DNA of 64,000 bases. Source: Thalassospira sp. TSL5-1 (GTDB lineage: Bacteria; Pseudomonadota; Alphaproteobacteria; Rhodospirillales; Thalassospiraceae). The position numbers and the translations under genes are program-made. The stretch spans positions 1,922,001 to 1,986,000 of the forward strand of contig NZ_KV880637.1 in NCBI RefSeq assembly GCF_001907695.1, given 5' to 3'. The notes under the pieces are model-generated. The model saw only the letters and a program-made list of their open reading frames with translations. It did no database searches and was not told where the DNA came from. Positions 1-8,347 of this stretch are shown here, piece by piece (the stretch's first letter is position 1; the number at the start of each line of letters is the position of its first letter).

Positions 1-1028
1 GCATCACGCAATTGCGGATACACTTCCAGCATATAGGGCTTAACGAAACTTTTGATGTCTTTGGGGAAATGATAGCTATAGGTTTCGCCACCGCCAAAAA
101 GCATTCTGTTATCGGCACTTAACCGATAATAGTTAATCACGAACTTTGAATCGGCCACCGCAACATCATCACGAATCAATTCCCGCGCCAGGTCATCACC
201 CAGCGGTTCAGTCGCGATGATAAAGTTATTAATGGGCATCACCCGGCGCGCGACCCGATCATCCAAACCATCAAGATAGCCGTTACATCCCAAGATAAGT
301 ATTTGTCCGGTAACGTCAGGCCCACCCTTCACTTTTACAGTTACATTTTCGCCAGTGGAGTATTCGGTCACAATCGCATTTTCATAGATCCGCACACCGG
401 CCTGGCGCGCCGCCACCGCCAAACCAAGGGCAAAGTTTAACGGATGCAGGTGCCCGGCCCCCATATCCAGCGATCCGCCATGATAAAATTCAGACCCCAC
501 CATCTCGCGCATTTCATCGCGGTTAATATTGCGAATCTGTTCATAGCCATATTCGTCGCGCAATTTGTCGACATATTCATGGGTGCCCTTTACAAACCGT
601 TCCCGATGATCAGCATGTAAAATACCCGGCTTCCAGTCACAGTTTATGCCGTGCTTTTTAATCAGGCTTTTAACGATGCCCTTGGATTGCTCGGCGATGT
701 CCCACAATTTGCGGGCATCATCCGCGCCCAACATTTTTTCAAGTTCATCCTGTTCACGCCGCTGACCGGACCCGACCTGCCCGCCATTGCGCCCAGACGC
801 CCCCCAACCCACCTTGTGGGCTTCGAGCAACACCACATCATACCCCTGTTCTGCCAGGTGCAATGCCGACGATAACCCGGTAAACCCGCCGCCAATCACC
901 ACGACATCACAGGTGACATCCCCATCAAACGTATCGAAACCATAAACCGGGTGGGCCGACGCGGCATAATAGGAATTCGGATAGGTGCCGGTCTTGTCAT
1001 TTGCAGTCAGAAAATTGGGGGTAAACAC
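1..1028 (-). CDS. FAD-dependent oxidoreductase, PuuB/OrdL-like (C-terminus cut by window edge)
   Basis: This is a DAO-family flavoenzyme that probably oxidises a secondary or primary amine (gamma-glutamylputrescine oxidase-like). The frame is open from a GTG start at 1028 to the window edge, giving about 342 residues. After about 36 residues comes a Rossmann FAD motif (VVVIGGGFTGLSSALHLAE), an acidic residue closing the second strand (VVLLEA), and then the WGASGRNGGQV motif typical of PuuB/OrdL oxidoreductases. The GTG is chosen because GAGG lies about 7 nt upstream and the protein begins at the usual distance before the FAD motif. It lies 72 bp downstream of the serine dehydratase gene on the same strand and is probably cotranscribed with it. 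Family membership is clear but the substrate is not. A sarcosine or dimethylglycine oxidase-like role would also fit beside the betaine genes. Confidence 0.82.
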   Translation of the reverse strand, partial: MFTPNFLTANDKTGTYPNSYYAASAHPVYGFDTFDGDVTCDVVVIGGGFTGLSSALHLAEQGYDVVLLEAHKVGWGASGRNGGQVGSGQRREQDELEKMLGADDARKLWDIAEQSKGIVKSLIKKHGINCDWKPGILHADHRERFVKGTHEYVDKLRDEYGYEQIRNINRDEMREMVGSEFYHGGSLDMGAGHLHPLNFALGLAVAARQAGVRIYENAIVTEYSTGENVTVKVKGGPDVTGQILILGCNGYLDGLDDRVARRVMPINNFIIATEPLGDDLARELIRDDVAVADSKFVINYYRLSADNRMLFGGGETYSYHFPKDIKSFVKPYMLEVYPQLRD

Positions 1029-1100
1029 AATATACCTCGGTGTTATGAACTGGTCCAAAGTGTGCGCCATTCATAGCAAAAGGCCAAGAGGTCAGATCAA

Positions 1101-2723
1101 TTATTTGTTCTGTAACCGCAGGTTAGCGGTTAGTTCCTCAACCATTTTTTGCGCTGTTTTGGTCGCAGCGCAGCCTCCGCGTGCCGTGCAGCGTAAATCC
1201 GGGTGCATCAGGTTGCCAATTTTAACAGTTTGATCCACCAGTTCGTCAAATCCCAACACAGCATCAAAACCGGCCATCACCGCCATTGCCGATGAATAGG
1301 CATGTGAAACACCCGCCACATTGCGGGCATGACAGGGAATTTCAACATCCCCGCCAACCGGGTCACATACCAAACCCAGCGTATTCATCAGGCACATGCT
1401 GGCCGCATCAAAACACTGCGTTGCATTACCTCCAAAGGCCTGTACAACCCCGGCCGCCGCCATTGCCGCCGATGCACCGGTTTCCACCGAGCACCCACCA
1501 CATTCAGCCGCAAAGGTTCCCCTTGCAGCAAAAACGGCTCCAATCAGGGCCATGACCTGCAGGGCATCGGCCACACCTTGCATATCAATACCATGTCGCA
1601 CCAGCGCATATAGCGTACCGGGCACAACACCGGCACTGCCCGCCGTCGGAGCGGCAACCACCAATCCCCGGTTGGAATCCCGTTCCATTGCGGCAAGGGC
1701 ACCGGCAATTGCATCCTGCAACACCGCTCCGCCCAACCCGGCAGGCAGGTTTGCATCTCGTACATTGCGGGCGCGCAAGGTTAAAAAGCGCATCACGTTG
1801 TCTTCCTCGCGGGCATTAAAGCCGTCTTCAACAACCCGCAACATCAGTTCAGCACGTTCCATAAATAGCTGGCGTGTCGCGTCACGCGACAATCCCAGCC
1901 TTTTTGATTCCAGGCTTAGGGCCGTCTGCGCCAATGATCCGTTATGGGATAAAACCTGGTTTAAAACGCCGTCCGTTGTTGAAAACAGATCATCCGTCGC
2001 ACATACCGGATATTGCGCCGCGTCGGCAACCAACACCTGGGAAACACCTGGCAATACCTCTATTTTCGCTAGAACGTTCGGGCTTGGAACAGACTGCAAC
2101 GCCACCTCGATCCGGTCCAATATTTGATCGTCAGCATTCCCAATGCTGGCACGTTCCAATCCCAGCAAGCGGCTATCTGTCGCAACGATCCGCGTTAGAT
2201 CAGCCTCAATCGCGTTTGCATCATTGGCATACACAAAGATGACTGCCGTTTTACCGGTCAGATAGACATCTTCGCCATTCATGCGGTCGATATAAAACAT
2301 ACCGCCCCCAATCGAGGCTCCCTGATATATATCCGTCCGCAGGCGACCATCCCTTTCCCGCACCGACAGAGCCATATCAACGCGGTTGGGGTGGTTGTTT
2401 CGCTCCAGTTCTGTGACCGTGACAGAAAAGGCAAAGCCCTGACCGTTGGAAAGGCAACCTAAAACAGCCCGAAAGTCCGGGTCTGTCAGTGCCACACCGG
2501 CAAGACCGGCGGCAAAATTCTCATCGGTGCTTTGCGCCTTGTAAACCGGCGCAAACGATCCGCGCGGGTCAAACCGGATGTCGGCCTGCTCAATCACCTC
2601 GCCTTGCGATGTAGATAAGGCCCGCGCGAGACGCCCCAACATATAAGGTGCTGCACAATGAGAACTCGACGGCCCTCGCATCACCGGGCCCACAACAGAA
2701 TTCAACAGGCTTATTTCCTGCAT
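1101..2723 (-). CDS. sdaA: L-serine dehydratase (L-serine ammonia-lyase), iron-sulfur type, single chain
   Basis: It deaminates L-serine to pyruvate and ammonia in the cytoplasm using an oxygen-sensitive [4Fe-4S] cluster. The 540-residue chain carries the beta domain first (VVGPVMRGPSSSHCAA near the N-terminus) and the alpha domain after about residue 260. The alpha domain has the glycine-rich stretch VVAAPTAGSAGVVPG and conserved cysteines in AAECGGCSVETGAS and LGLVCDPVGG, the expected cluster ligands. GGAGAGG before the ATG supports the start. A terminator (2819-2859) separates it from betA, so it probably has its own promoter in 2724-2818. In pseudomonads, betaine and sarcosine catabolism ends with glycine to serine to pyruvate, so the position beside bet genes is meaningful. 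Confidence 0.88.
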   Translation of the reverse strand: MQEISLLNSVVGPVMRGPSSSHCAAPYMLGRLARALSTSQGEVIEQADIRFDPRGSFAPVYKAQSTDENFAAGLAGVALTDPDFRAVLGCLSNGQGFAFSVTVTELERNNHPNRVDMALSVRERDGRLRTDIYQGASIGGGMFYIDRMNGEDVYLTGKTAVIFVYANDANAIEADLTRIVATDSRLLGLERASIGNADDQILDRIEVALQSVPSPNVLAKIEVLPGVSQVLVADAAQYPVCATDDLFSTTDGVLNQVLSHNGSLAQTALSLESKRLGLSRDATRQLFMERAELMLRVVEDGFNAREEDNVMRFLTLRARNVRDANLPAGLGGAVLQDAIAGALAAMERDSNRGLVVAAPTAGSAGVVPGTLYALVRHGIDMQGVADALQVMALIGAVFAARGTFAAECGGCSVETGASAAMAAAGVVQAFGGNATQCFDAASMCLMNTLGLVCDPVGGDVEIPCHARNVAGVSHAYSSAMAVMAGFDAVLGFDELVDQTVKIGNLMHPDLRCTARGGCAATKTAQKMVEELTANLRLQNK

Positions 2724-2818
2724 GGTCCCTCTCCGGTTTCCAATTGCATAAAATATCCGTCATCATTGCGGCAAACCTGAAAAAACGCAATGTGGCCTTT
2801 GAAACCTGCAATCCGTGA

Positions 2819-2859
2819 AAAAATAAAAAGGCCGAAAGCCCATTTCAGGCTTCCGGCCA
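2819..2859 (-). terminator. Intrinsic terminator of the betI-betB-betA operon
   Basis: On the minus strand an 11-bp stem (GGCCGGAAGCC / GGCTTTCGGCC, one mismatch) with a 7-nt loop is followed by TTTTTATTTTTT. It lies 24 nt after the betA stop codon. Confidence 0.85.
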
Positions 2860-2882
2860 TTCAAAACTCAATAAACCGTCAT

Positions 2883-4559
2883 CTATCGCTGGCGCGTTTC
2901 CCATTCGGGATGAACCCAGAACGATGCGTCTGACGGCGGCAAAGCCTGCCCACGAATAATATCGGCCGCCTTTTCACCAATCATAACGGTCGGTGCGTTC
3001 AAATTACCCGATGCAATGGCAGGCATGATCGAACTATCGACAACACGCAAGCCTTCAATACCGTGCACACGGGTCTCCCCATCCACAACCGACATATCAT
3101 CACTGCCCATTTTGCACGAACAGGACGGATGATAGGCACTCTCGGCATGCTGCGCGACCCAGGCATCAATTTCGGCGTCGGTTTGCACATCCTTGCCTGG
3201 GGCAATTTCACCACCACGCAAATCCTTAAACGCATCCTGGGCGAAAATTTCGCGGGTCAGGCGCACCGACGCCCGCATTTCTTCCCAGTCTTCCGGGTGG
3301 CTCATATAGTTCGGATCTACAATCGGGCGGTCCGCCGGGTTGGAGGACGCCAACCGCACCGTCCCCCGTGATTTGGAGCGCATCGGTCCAACATGGGCCT
3401 GAAAACCATCATTTTCCGCCGCACCCGAACCATTATAGTTAATGGCTGCCGGCAGGAAATGGTATTGAATGTCAGGATGCTGCACCCCGGCACGTGACCG
3501 AATAAAACCACCGGCTTCAAAATGATTGGTTGCGCCAAGGCCCGTTTTAAACAGATACCATTCCAAACCGACCTTCAATTTTCCCCACGGGTTAAGCACG
3601 CGATGCAGGCTGATCGGCTGGGTACATTCCTGCTGAACATACAGTTCAAGATGGTCCTGCAAATTCTCGCCCACTCCCGGCAGGTCCTGAACAACCGGAA
3701 TATCGTGCTCTTGCAAATGCGCCGCCGGACCAATACCCGAAAGCATCAACAGTTTTGGCGAATTGATTGATCCACCCGATACAATCACTTCACGATCCAC
3801 CATTGCCTGTTTGACACCGCCTTTATGCTGATATTCCAGCCCAATTGCCCGCTTGCCATCAAACAGAATACGCAGGGCAAGGGCCTTGTCATGTACGGTA
3901 AGGTTGGGACGCTTCATTGCCGGGCGCAAATAGGCGCGGCTGGTGGACCAGCGGCGGCCTTTATACACCGTCATATCCATCGTCCCGACACCTTCCTGGC
4001 AATAGCCATTCTGGTCCGGCGTTACCGGATACCCCGCCTGCTCGCCCGCCTTGATCCAGGCTTTATAAAGCGGGTTCTTGCAGGCACCGGTGGTCACATG
4101 CAACGGCCCTTCGCCGCCGTGATAATCATCACCTGCCTTATCCTCGTTACGGGTATTGGCCCGGCGGAAATACGGCAGGCAATTGGCATAATCCCAATGG
4201 GCCAGGGCCGGGTCACTTGCCCAGCCATTATAATCCAGCGCATGTCCTCGCACATAAACCATGCCGTTAATTGAACTGGACCCGCCATAAACCCGGCCAC
4301 GCGGCGTTTCCATGCGGCGATTATTCAGGTTCTTTTGCGGTGTCGTCCAATAGGCCCAGTTATAGCGCTCTGACTGCATGGGATAGGACAAGGCGGTTGG
4401 CATATGAATGCGCCAGTCCCACAAATGGTCCACCGGTCCTGCTTCAATCACCAGGACATTAACAGTGCGGTCTTCCGTCAAACGATTGGCCAGAACTGCC
4501 CCGGCAGACCCGGAACCGACAATCACATAATCATAGGTATCGCTGGCTGATGGTTTCAT
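2883..4559 (-). CDS. betA: Choline dehydrogenase
   Basis: It oxidises choline to betaine aldehyde (and can go on to betaine) as a membrane-associated GMC-family flavoprotein. At 558 residues it matches the family length of about 550-560. The N-terminal FAD site is YVIVGSGSAGAVLANRL, followed by the GMC signature region with GGSSSINGMVYVRG. The C-terminal domain has the HPSCSCKMG motif and the closing NLNAPTVMIGEKAAD. TGAGG before the ATG fixes the start. It is the last gene of betI-betB-betA, 90 bp after betB, with a terminator beyond. Expression is expected to follow BetI and choline. Confidence 0.95.
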   Translation of the reverse strand: MKPSASDTYDYVIVGSGSAGAVLANRLTEDRTVNVLVIEAGPVDHLWDWRIHMPTALSYPMQSERYNWAYWTTPQKNLNNRRMETPRGRVYGGSSSINGMVYVRGHALDYNGWASDPALAHWDYANCLPYFRRANTRNEDKAGDDYHGGEGPLHVTTGACKNPLYKAWIKAGEQAGYPVTPDQNGYCQEGVGTMDMTVYKGRRWSTSRAYLRPAMKRPNLTVHDKALALRILFDGKRAIGLEYQHKGGVKQAMVDREVIVSGGSINSPKLLMLSGIGPAAHLQEHDIPVVQDLPGVGENLQDHLELYVQQECTQPISLHRVLNPWGKLKVGLEWYLFKTGLGATNHFEAGGFIRSRAGVQHPDIQYHFLPAAINYNGSGAAENDGFQAHVGPMRSKSRGTVRLASSNPADRPIVDPNYMSHPEDWEEMRASVRLTREIFAQDAFKDLRGGEIAPGKDVQTDAEIDAWVAQHAESAYHPSCSCKMGSDDMSVVDGETRVHGIEGLRVVDSSIMPAIASGNLNAPTVMIGEKAADIIRGQALPPSDASFWVHPEWETRQR

Positions 4560-4649
4560 TTTTTAACCTCAGAAGCTTGTATCAACGTAAGTATGATGAA
4601 TTTTACCGCTGGTGCGCCCCATCACCGGGCGCACGCAAGCGGTTAGCCG

Positions 4650-6107
4650 TCAATATGGCCGCTCTACATCACCGGTTTCGACATAAACCGATTTCACACG
4701 GGTATAGTGCTCAATGGCGGCACGACTGTTTTCCCGCCCGACACCCGATTTCTTCACCCCGCCAAACGGCATTTCGATAGGCGTGATGTTATAGGTATTG
4801 ATCCAGCAGGTTCCGGCCTCAAGCTCGGCCACAACGCGATGTCCGCGCGAAAGATCGCGCGTAAATACACCAGCTGCCAAACCATATTCCGTCGCATTAG
4901 CGCGGCGAATGGCCTCTTCCTCGGTTTTAAAAGTCAAAACCGACATAACCGGGCCAAAAATTTCTTCGCGCACAATGGTCATATCGTCGCGACAATCGGC
5001 AAAAACAGTCGGCGCAACGAACAATCCCCCTTCGGGCGTGCCTTCCGTTACGGCATGACCACCAAGAACAACTGTCGCCCCTTCTTTTTTGCCAAGTTCG
5101 ATATAGGACATGACCTTGTCAAACTGTCCCTTGGTCACAATCGGACCGACCTGGGTTTCAGGGTTTTCCGGGTCGCCCAAAACCAGGTCTTTGCTGCGTT
5201 CTACCAGCTTGGCCAAAAACGCATCTTTGACCGATTCATGGACAAAAACCCGCGTTCCGTTGGAACAAATCTGCCCTGAGGAATAAAAATTCGCCATCTG
5301 TGCGCCAGATACCGCGTTATCCAGATCGGCATCTTCAAACACGATCATCGGCGATTTACCGCCCAGTTCCATTGTCACGGATTTCATACCGCCAGCGGCA
5401 ACCGATGCCACCTTGGCCCCCGTTTCGGCGGAACCCGTTAGCGAAACTTTATCCACCCCGGGATGTTCAACCAGCGACGCACCGCATTCGCGCGCGCCCT
5501 GCACCACATTATAAACGCCATCTGGCAGGCCAGCTTCCTGCAATGCCTGGGCCACGGCAATCGCCGAAAGCGGTGTCACTTCAGATGGTTTGTAAACAAC
5601 CGCATTGCCACAGGCCAGGGCCGGTGCTGCCTTCCAACTTGCAATCTGGATCGGATAATTCCAGGCCCCAATTGCAGCACAAACCCCAACCGGCTCTCGG
5701 CGCGTATAGGCAAAATTACCAGAAAGATCGATATGCTCGCCCGTAATGTTGCCTGCCACACCGGCGAAATATTCAAAGCATTCGACGGCGGAAACAACAT
5801 CTACGATTTCCGTTTCCTGAATGGCTCGGCCGGTATCGCGGGTTTCAAGCAGGGCCAGTTCGTCATTGCGCTCACGCAAAATCTGCGCGGCCCGAAACAG
5901 CACGCGGGCGCGTTCAGCCAACGGCGTTGCCTTCCAAATTGCCAGGCCCTTGCGCGCGGCCTTGACTGCAGCATCCACATCTGCAGCCGTGCTTTCATTA
6001 CCCGATGCCAATACCTTGTTGGTCGCCGGGTTCAGCGTCACCATTTCTGCACCGCTGCCCTTTTGCAACTTTCCATCGATGAAATTGCTGATTTGATAAA
6101 GGTTCAT
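4650..6107 (-). CDS. betB: Betaine aldehyde dehydrogenase
   Basis: This NAD(P)-dependent aldehyde dehydrogenase completes choline to glycine betaine. The protein is 485 residues from the ATG at 6107, preceded by AGGAG at 7 nt spacing. The longer open frame up to 6158 lacks this signal and is rejected. It shows the ALDH motifs LTGSAETGAKV (cofactor), ELGGKSP with catalytic Glu247, and GQICSNGTRVFV with catalytic Cys281. It sits between betI and betA in the same operon. Confidence 0.95.
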   Translation of the reverse strand: MNLYQISNFIDGKLQKGSGAEMVTLNPATNKVLASGNESTAADVDAAVKAARKGLAIWKATPLAERARVLFRAAQILRERNDELALLETRDTGRAIQETEIVDVVSAVECFEYFAGVAGNITGEHIDLSGNFAYTRREPVGVCAAIGAWNYPIQIASWKAAPALACGNAVVYKPSEVTPLSAIAVAQALQEAGLPDGVYNVVQGARECGASLVEHPGVDKVSLTGSAETGAKVASVAAGGMKSVTMELGGKSPMIVFEDADLDNAVSGAQMANFYSSGQICSNGTRVFVHESVKDAFLAKLVERSKDLVLGDPENPETQVGPIVTKGQFDKVMSYIELGKKEGATVVLGGHAVTEGTPEGGLFVAPTVFADCRDDMTIVREEIFGPVMSVLTFKTEEEAIRRANATEYGLAAGVFTRDLSRGHRVVAELEAGTCWINTYNITPIEMPFGGVKKSGVGRENSRAAIEHYTRVKSVYVETGDVERPY

Positions 6108-6164
6108 CTCATAACTCCTATTAGCGCCGCACATATCGGGGCGCTCAAAATTTCGCAAAAATGA

Positions 6165-6752
6165 TTATGCCGCCGCCGCATTCAGGCGAAGGCGCAGGGT
6201 CTCAAGCACCATTTTACGTGCCGCACCCACATCAGCCTGCCCCGGCGAAAGCCCCGAACGCACCCAGATGCCGTCAATCATGGCGGCAATAACCTCGGCA
6301 ATCTCGTCGGCTTTCTGGTCACTGGTTAGAGTGCGCAATTCGTGGCGCAAATTGGATGCAAGCCTGCGAAAATAAACGGTATTCAACCGCCGTAATGCGT
6401 CAGAAAACGGTACTTGCGCCCAAAAGGACAACCACGCCACAGTCACCTGCGGCGTAAACTGTTCCTCGTTGAAATTGGTATTCACAATGGCCTCCAAACG
6501 CTCCATTGGCGTATGGCACTGTGATACCCGCTTCAAAAAATCAGCGCGTAATTCCTGCATCAGAGACAACATAGTGGCCTCGAGCAGGGCATTCTTGCCG
6601 CCGAAATAATGCGAAATAATTCCAGACGACATTCCCGCAGCACCGGCAATCCGGCTGATGGTTGCATCGGCAAAACCAAACTGGTGAATGGTCGCAATCG
6701 TCGCATCGATAAGTTGCCTGCGGCGTACAGGCTGCATTCCAACCTTGGGCAT
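6165..6752 (-). CDS. betI: Choline-responsive TetR-family repressor BetI
   Basis: This is the transcriptional repressor of choline genes and is relieved by choline. It has 195 residues from the ATG at 6752. A TTG four codons upstream is possible, but family members begin MPKVGM as here. The N-terminal TetR helix-turn-helix runs about residues 10-55 (ATISRIAGAAGMSSGIISHYF) and the rest is the ligand-binding helical domain. It leads the betI-betB-betA operon. A BetI-type operator lies about 95 bp upstream, indicating autoregulation. Confidence 0.93.
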   Translation of the reverse strand: MPKVGMQPVRRRQLIDATIATIHQFGFADATISRIAGAAGMSSGIISHYFGGKNALLEATMLSLMQELRADFLKRVSQCHTPMERLEAIVNTNFNEEQFTPQVTVAWLSFWAQVPFSDALRRLNTVYFRRLASNLRHELRTLTSDQKADEIAEVIAAMIDGIWVRSGLSPGQADVGAARKMVLETLRLRLNAAAA

Positions 6753-6845
6753 TCTGGTATCCAAAACTTGCGATCCGAAGCATCAAAAACACGCCTTGGC
6801 TGTTTTTTCCTCTTCGCAATTGACCTAGAGAGAATATGATGTATT

Positions 6846-6865
6846 TTAATTGAACATTCAATCAA
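6846..6865. promoter_or_regulatory. BetI operator
   Basis: TTAATTGAACATTCAATCAA is an imperfect palindrome (8 of 10 positions pair). As I recall it, it closely matches the known BetI recognition pattern TTGATTGAACGTTCAATCAA. It lies upstream of betI and would control betIBA, and perhaps the divergent choXWV. Confidence 0.75.
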
Positions 6866-6955
6866 TAAAAACAGGTGAGGCCGCCACCAACTTCCGCAAG
6901 GCGGAATTCTGCGTGTTTTTGGCTAGATGGCACACCTGTTTGAATTAATTCCGGC

Positions 6956-6978
6956 CTGCAACAGGGTGTTTGTTGCAG
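6956..6978. promoter_or_regulatory. Inverted repeat upstream of choX
   Basis: There is a perfect pair of arms CTGCAACA and TGTTGCAG with a 7-bp spacer, about 120 bp before the choX start. It could be an operator or a leader hairpin. No regulator can be named. Confidence 0.4.
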
Positions 6979-7096
6979 TTCTGGACGAGTATTGGCGCAC
7001 AGACCGTTGATGTTCGTCTGGCTTTCCGGAACCGAAAGTCTGTTGCCACGTTTGGCTTCAGTATCCGTAAGGTCCATACAAGGGAGAACCAGAAAC

Positions 7097-8059
7097 ATGA
7101 CTTGTCGTAAATCCATTACCCGCCTTATGTGCAGCACCATGATTGCCGGTGCCGCCATTCTGGGTGCCACCACAGCCCAGGCAGAAGTCTCTGACGCATG
7201 TAAAACTGTTACCTTCTCTGACGTAGGCTGGACTGACATCACCTCAACCACTGCAACAGCATCGGTTGTTCTAAATGCACTGGGTTACAAAACCGAAACC
7301 GAACTGCTTTCCGTTCCCGTGACCTATACCAGCCTGAAAAATGGTGATGTTGACGTGTTTCTTGGCAACTGGATGCCAACCATGTCTGCAGACATCAAAC
7401 CCTATCTCGAAGATGGCTCGGTTGAGAAACTCAAAGCCAATCTTGAAGGTGCGAAATATACCCTCGCCGTTAGCAAGGCTGCTTATGATGCTGGCCTGAA
7501 GAGCTTTCAGGACATTGCCAAATTCAAAGACGAACTTGACGGAAAAATCTATGGCATCGAACCAGGCAATGACGGCAATCGTCTGATCCAGGGCATGATC
7601 GACCAAGATCAGTTTGGTCTTGGTGACTTTGAATTGGTCGAATCCTCCGAACAGGGCATGCTCGCACAGGTAAAACGCAAAACGTCGCGCGATAAGTTTA
7701 TCGTCTTCCTTGGCTGGGAACCGCACCCGATGAATGCCAAATACGACATGAAATATCTTGATGGCGGCGATGACATCTTCGGCCCGAATTACGGTGGCGC
7801 AACCATTTATACCAATGTGCGCAAGGGGTATCTTAATGAATGCCCGAACGCTGGAAAATTCATCGACAATCTGAAATTCTCTCTGGATATGGAAAACCAG
7901 ATCATGGATTCCATCCTCAATAAAAACGAACAGCCGCAAAAAGCCGCAACTGCCTGGATCAAGGCAAATCCCGATGCGGTTTACACCTGGCTGGATGGTG
8001 TAACCACCGTTGATGGCGGCGATGCAAAAGCCGCCGTTAAAGAAAAATTCGGCTTCTAA
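7097..8059 (+). CDS. choX: Choline ABC transporter, periplasmic substrate-binding protein
   Basis: This is the periplasmic receptor of a choline/betaine ABC importer (OpuAC/ProX-like fold). It has 320 residues from the ATG at 7097, with AGGGAG upstream. A 35-codon upstream extension is rejected because the protein then begins with a normal signal peptide (CRKSITRLMCSTMIAGAA, ending TAQA-E near residue 28). The mature part opens VTFSDVGWTDITSTTATA and contains VFLGNWMPTM and FLGWEPHPMNAKYDMKYL, where tryptophans typical of quaternary-ammonium boxes are visible. It is first of choX-choW-choV and is followed by a hairpin that may boost its mRNA level. Confidence 0.92.
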   Translation: MTCRKSITRLMCSTMIAGAAILGATTAQAEVSDACKTVTFSDVGWTDITSTTATASVVLNALGYKTETELLSVPVTYTSLKNGDVDVFLGNWMPTMSADIKPYLEDGSVEKLKANLEGAKYTLAVSKAAYDAGLKSFQDIAKFKDELDGKIYGIEPGNDGNRLIQGMIDQDQFGLGDFELVESSEQGMLAQVKRKTSRDKFIVFLGWEPHPMNAKYDMKYLDGGDDIFGPNYGGATIYTNVRKGYLNECPNAGKFIDNLKFSLDMENQIMDSILNKNEQPQKAATAWIKANPDAVYTWLDGVTTVDGGDAKAAVKEKFGF

Positions 8060-8085
8060 TCGCCGATACATTCTGATCATCGATC

Positions 8086-8112
8086 CCCTGCCCCGGTTTT
8101 CCGCGGGCAGGG
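8086..8112 (+). other. RNA hairpin after choX
   Basis: Arms CCCTGCCC and GGGCAGGG with an 11-nt loop lie 26 nt after the choX stop, with no T-run. This is more likely a 3'-end stabiliser or processing barrier than a terminator, since choW and choV follow on the same strand. Confidence 0.55.
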
Positions 8113-8168
8113 CGAGCGTCCAAAGCGCCGGAAAAAGCAATATCTGCCGCCTCTGGTGCCAAGACTAT

Positions 8169-8178
8169 AGAACGTTCT
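8169..8178. promoter_or_regulatory. Palindrome AGAACGTTCT, copy 1
   Basis: This perfect 10-bp palindrome in the 288-bp choX-choW gap is repeated exactly at 8301-8310. The core resembles the centre of the BetI site (TGAACGTTCA). Whether it is an operator is unknown. Confidence 0.35.
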
Positions 8179-8300
8179 TCTTCTAACAGGATTAATTTTG
8201 TCCACTAATCTGCGGCTGCTTTCATAAAGCATATGGCAGCGCCAGGGTAACACTAGCCAAACACCTGTCAAAACCGGACAAAACTGATCTTGTTCTAAAA

Positions 8301-8310
8301 AGAACGTTCT
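8301..8310. promoter_or_regulatory. Palindrome AGAACGTTCT, copy 2
   Basis: This is an exact second copy, 132 bp from the first and about 38 bp before the choW start. It is preceded by CTTGTTCTAAAA. It could mark an internal promoter for choWV. Confidence 0.35.
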
Positions 8311-8347
8311 GGAATACACATTCATTCATATTGCTGGAAATTATCTC

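Larger units (their letters stand above)
6753..7096. promoter_or_regulatory. Divergent control region between betI and choX
   Basis: This 344-bp gap holds no credible gene. It contains the BetI operator at 6846-6865 (nearer betI), a short dyad TTCCGC-AAG-GCGGAA near 6892, a perfect 8-bp inverted repeat at 6956-6978, and the choX leader with AGGGAG about 10 nt before its ATG. Both operons concern choline, so shared control is likely, but only the betI side has a clear operator. Confidence 0.6.

Noticed and set aside
1396-2127. Long open frame on the plus strand opposite the serine dehydratase gene (243 codons)
   Set aside because: It lies entirely antisense to a clear sdaA gene and its translation has the Pro/Ala/Ser-rich composition of a shadow frame.
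7271-8140. Open frame of 289 codons on the minus strand opposite choX
   Set aside because: It is antisense to an unambiguous binding-protein gene, with no motif and no supporting context.
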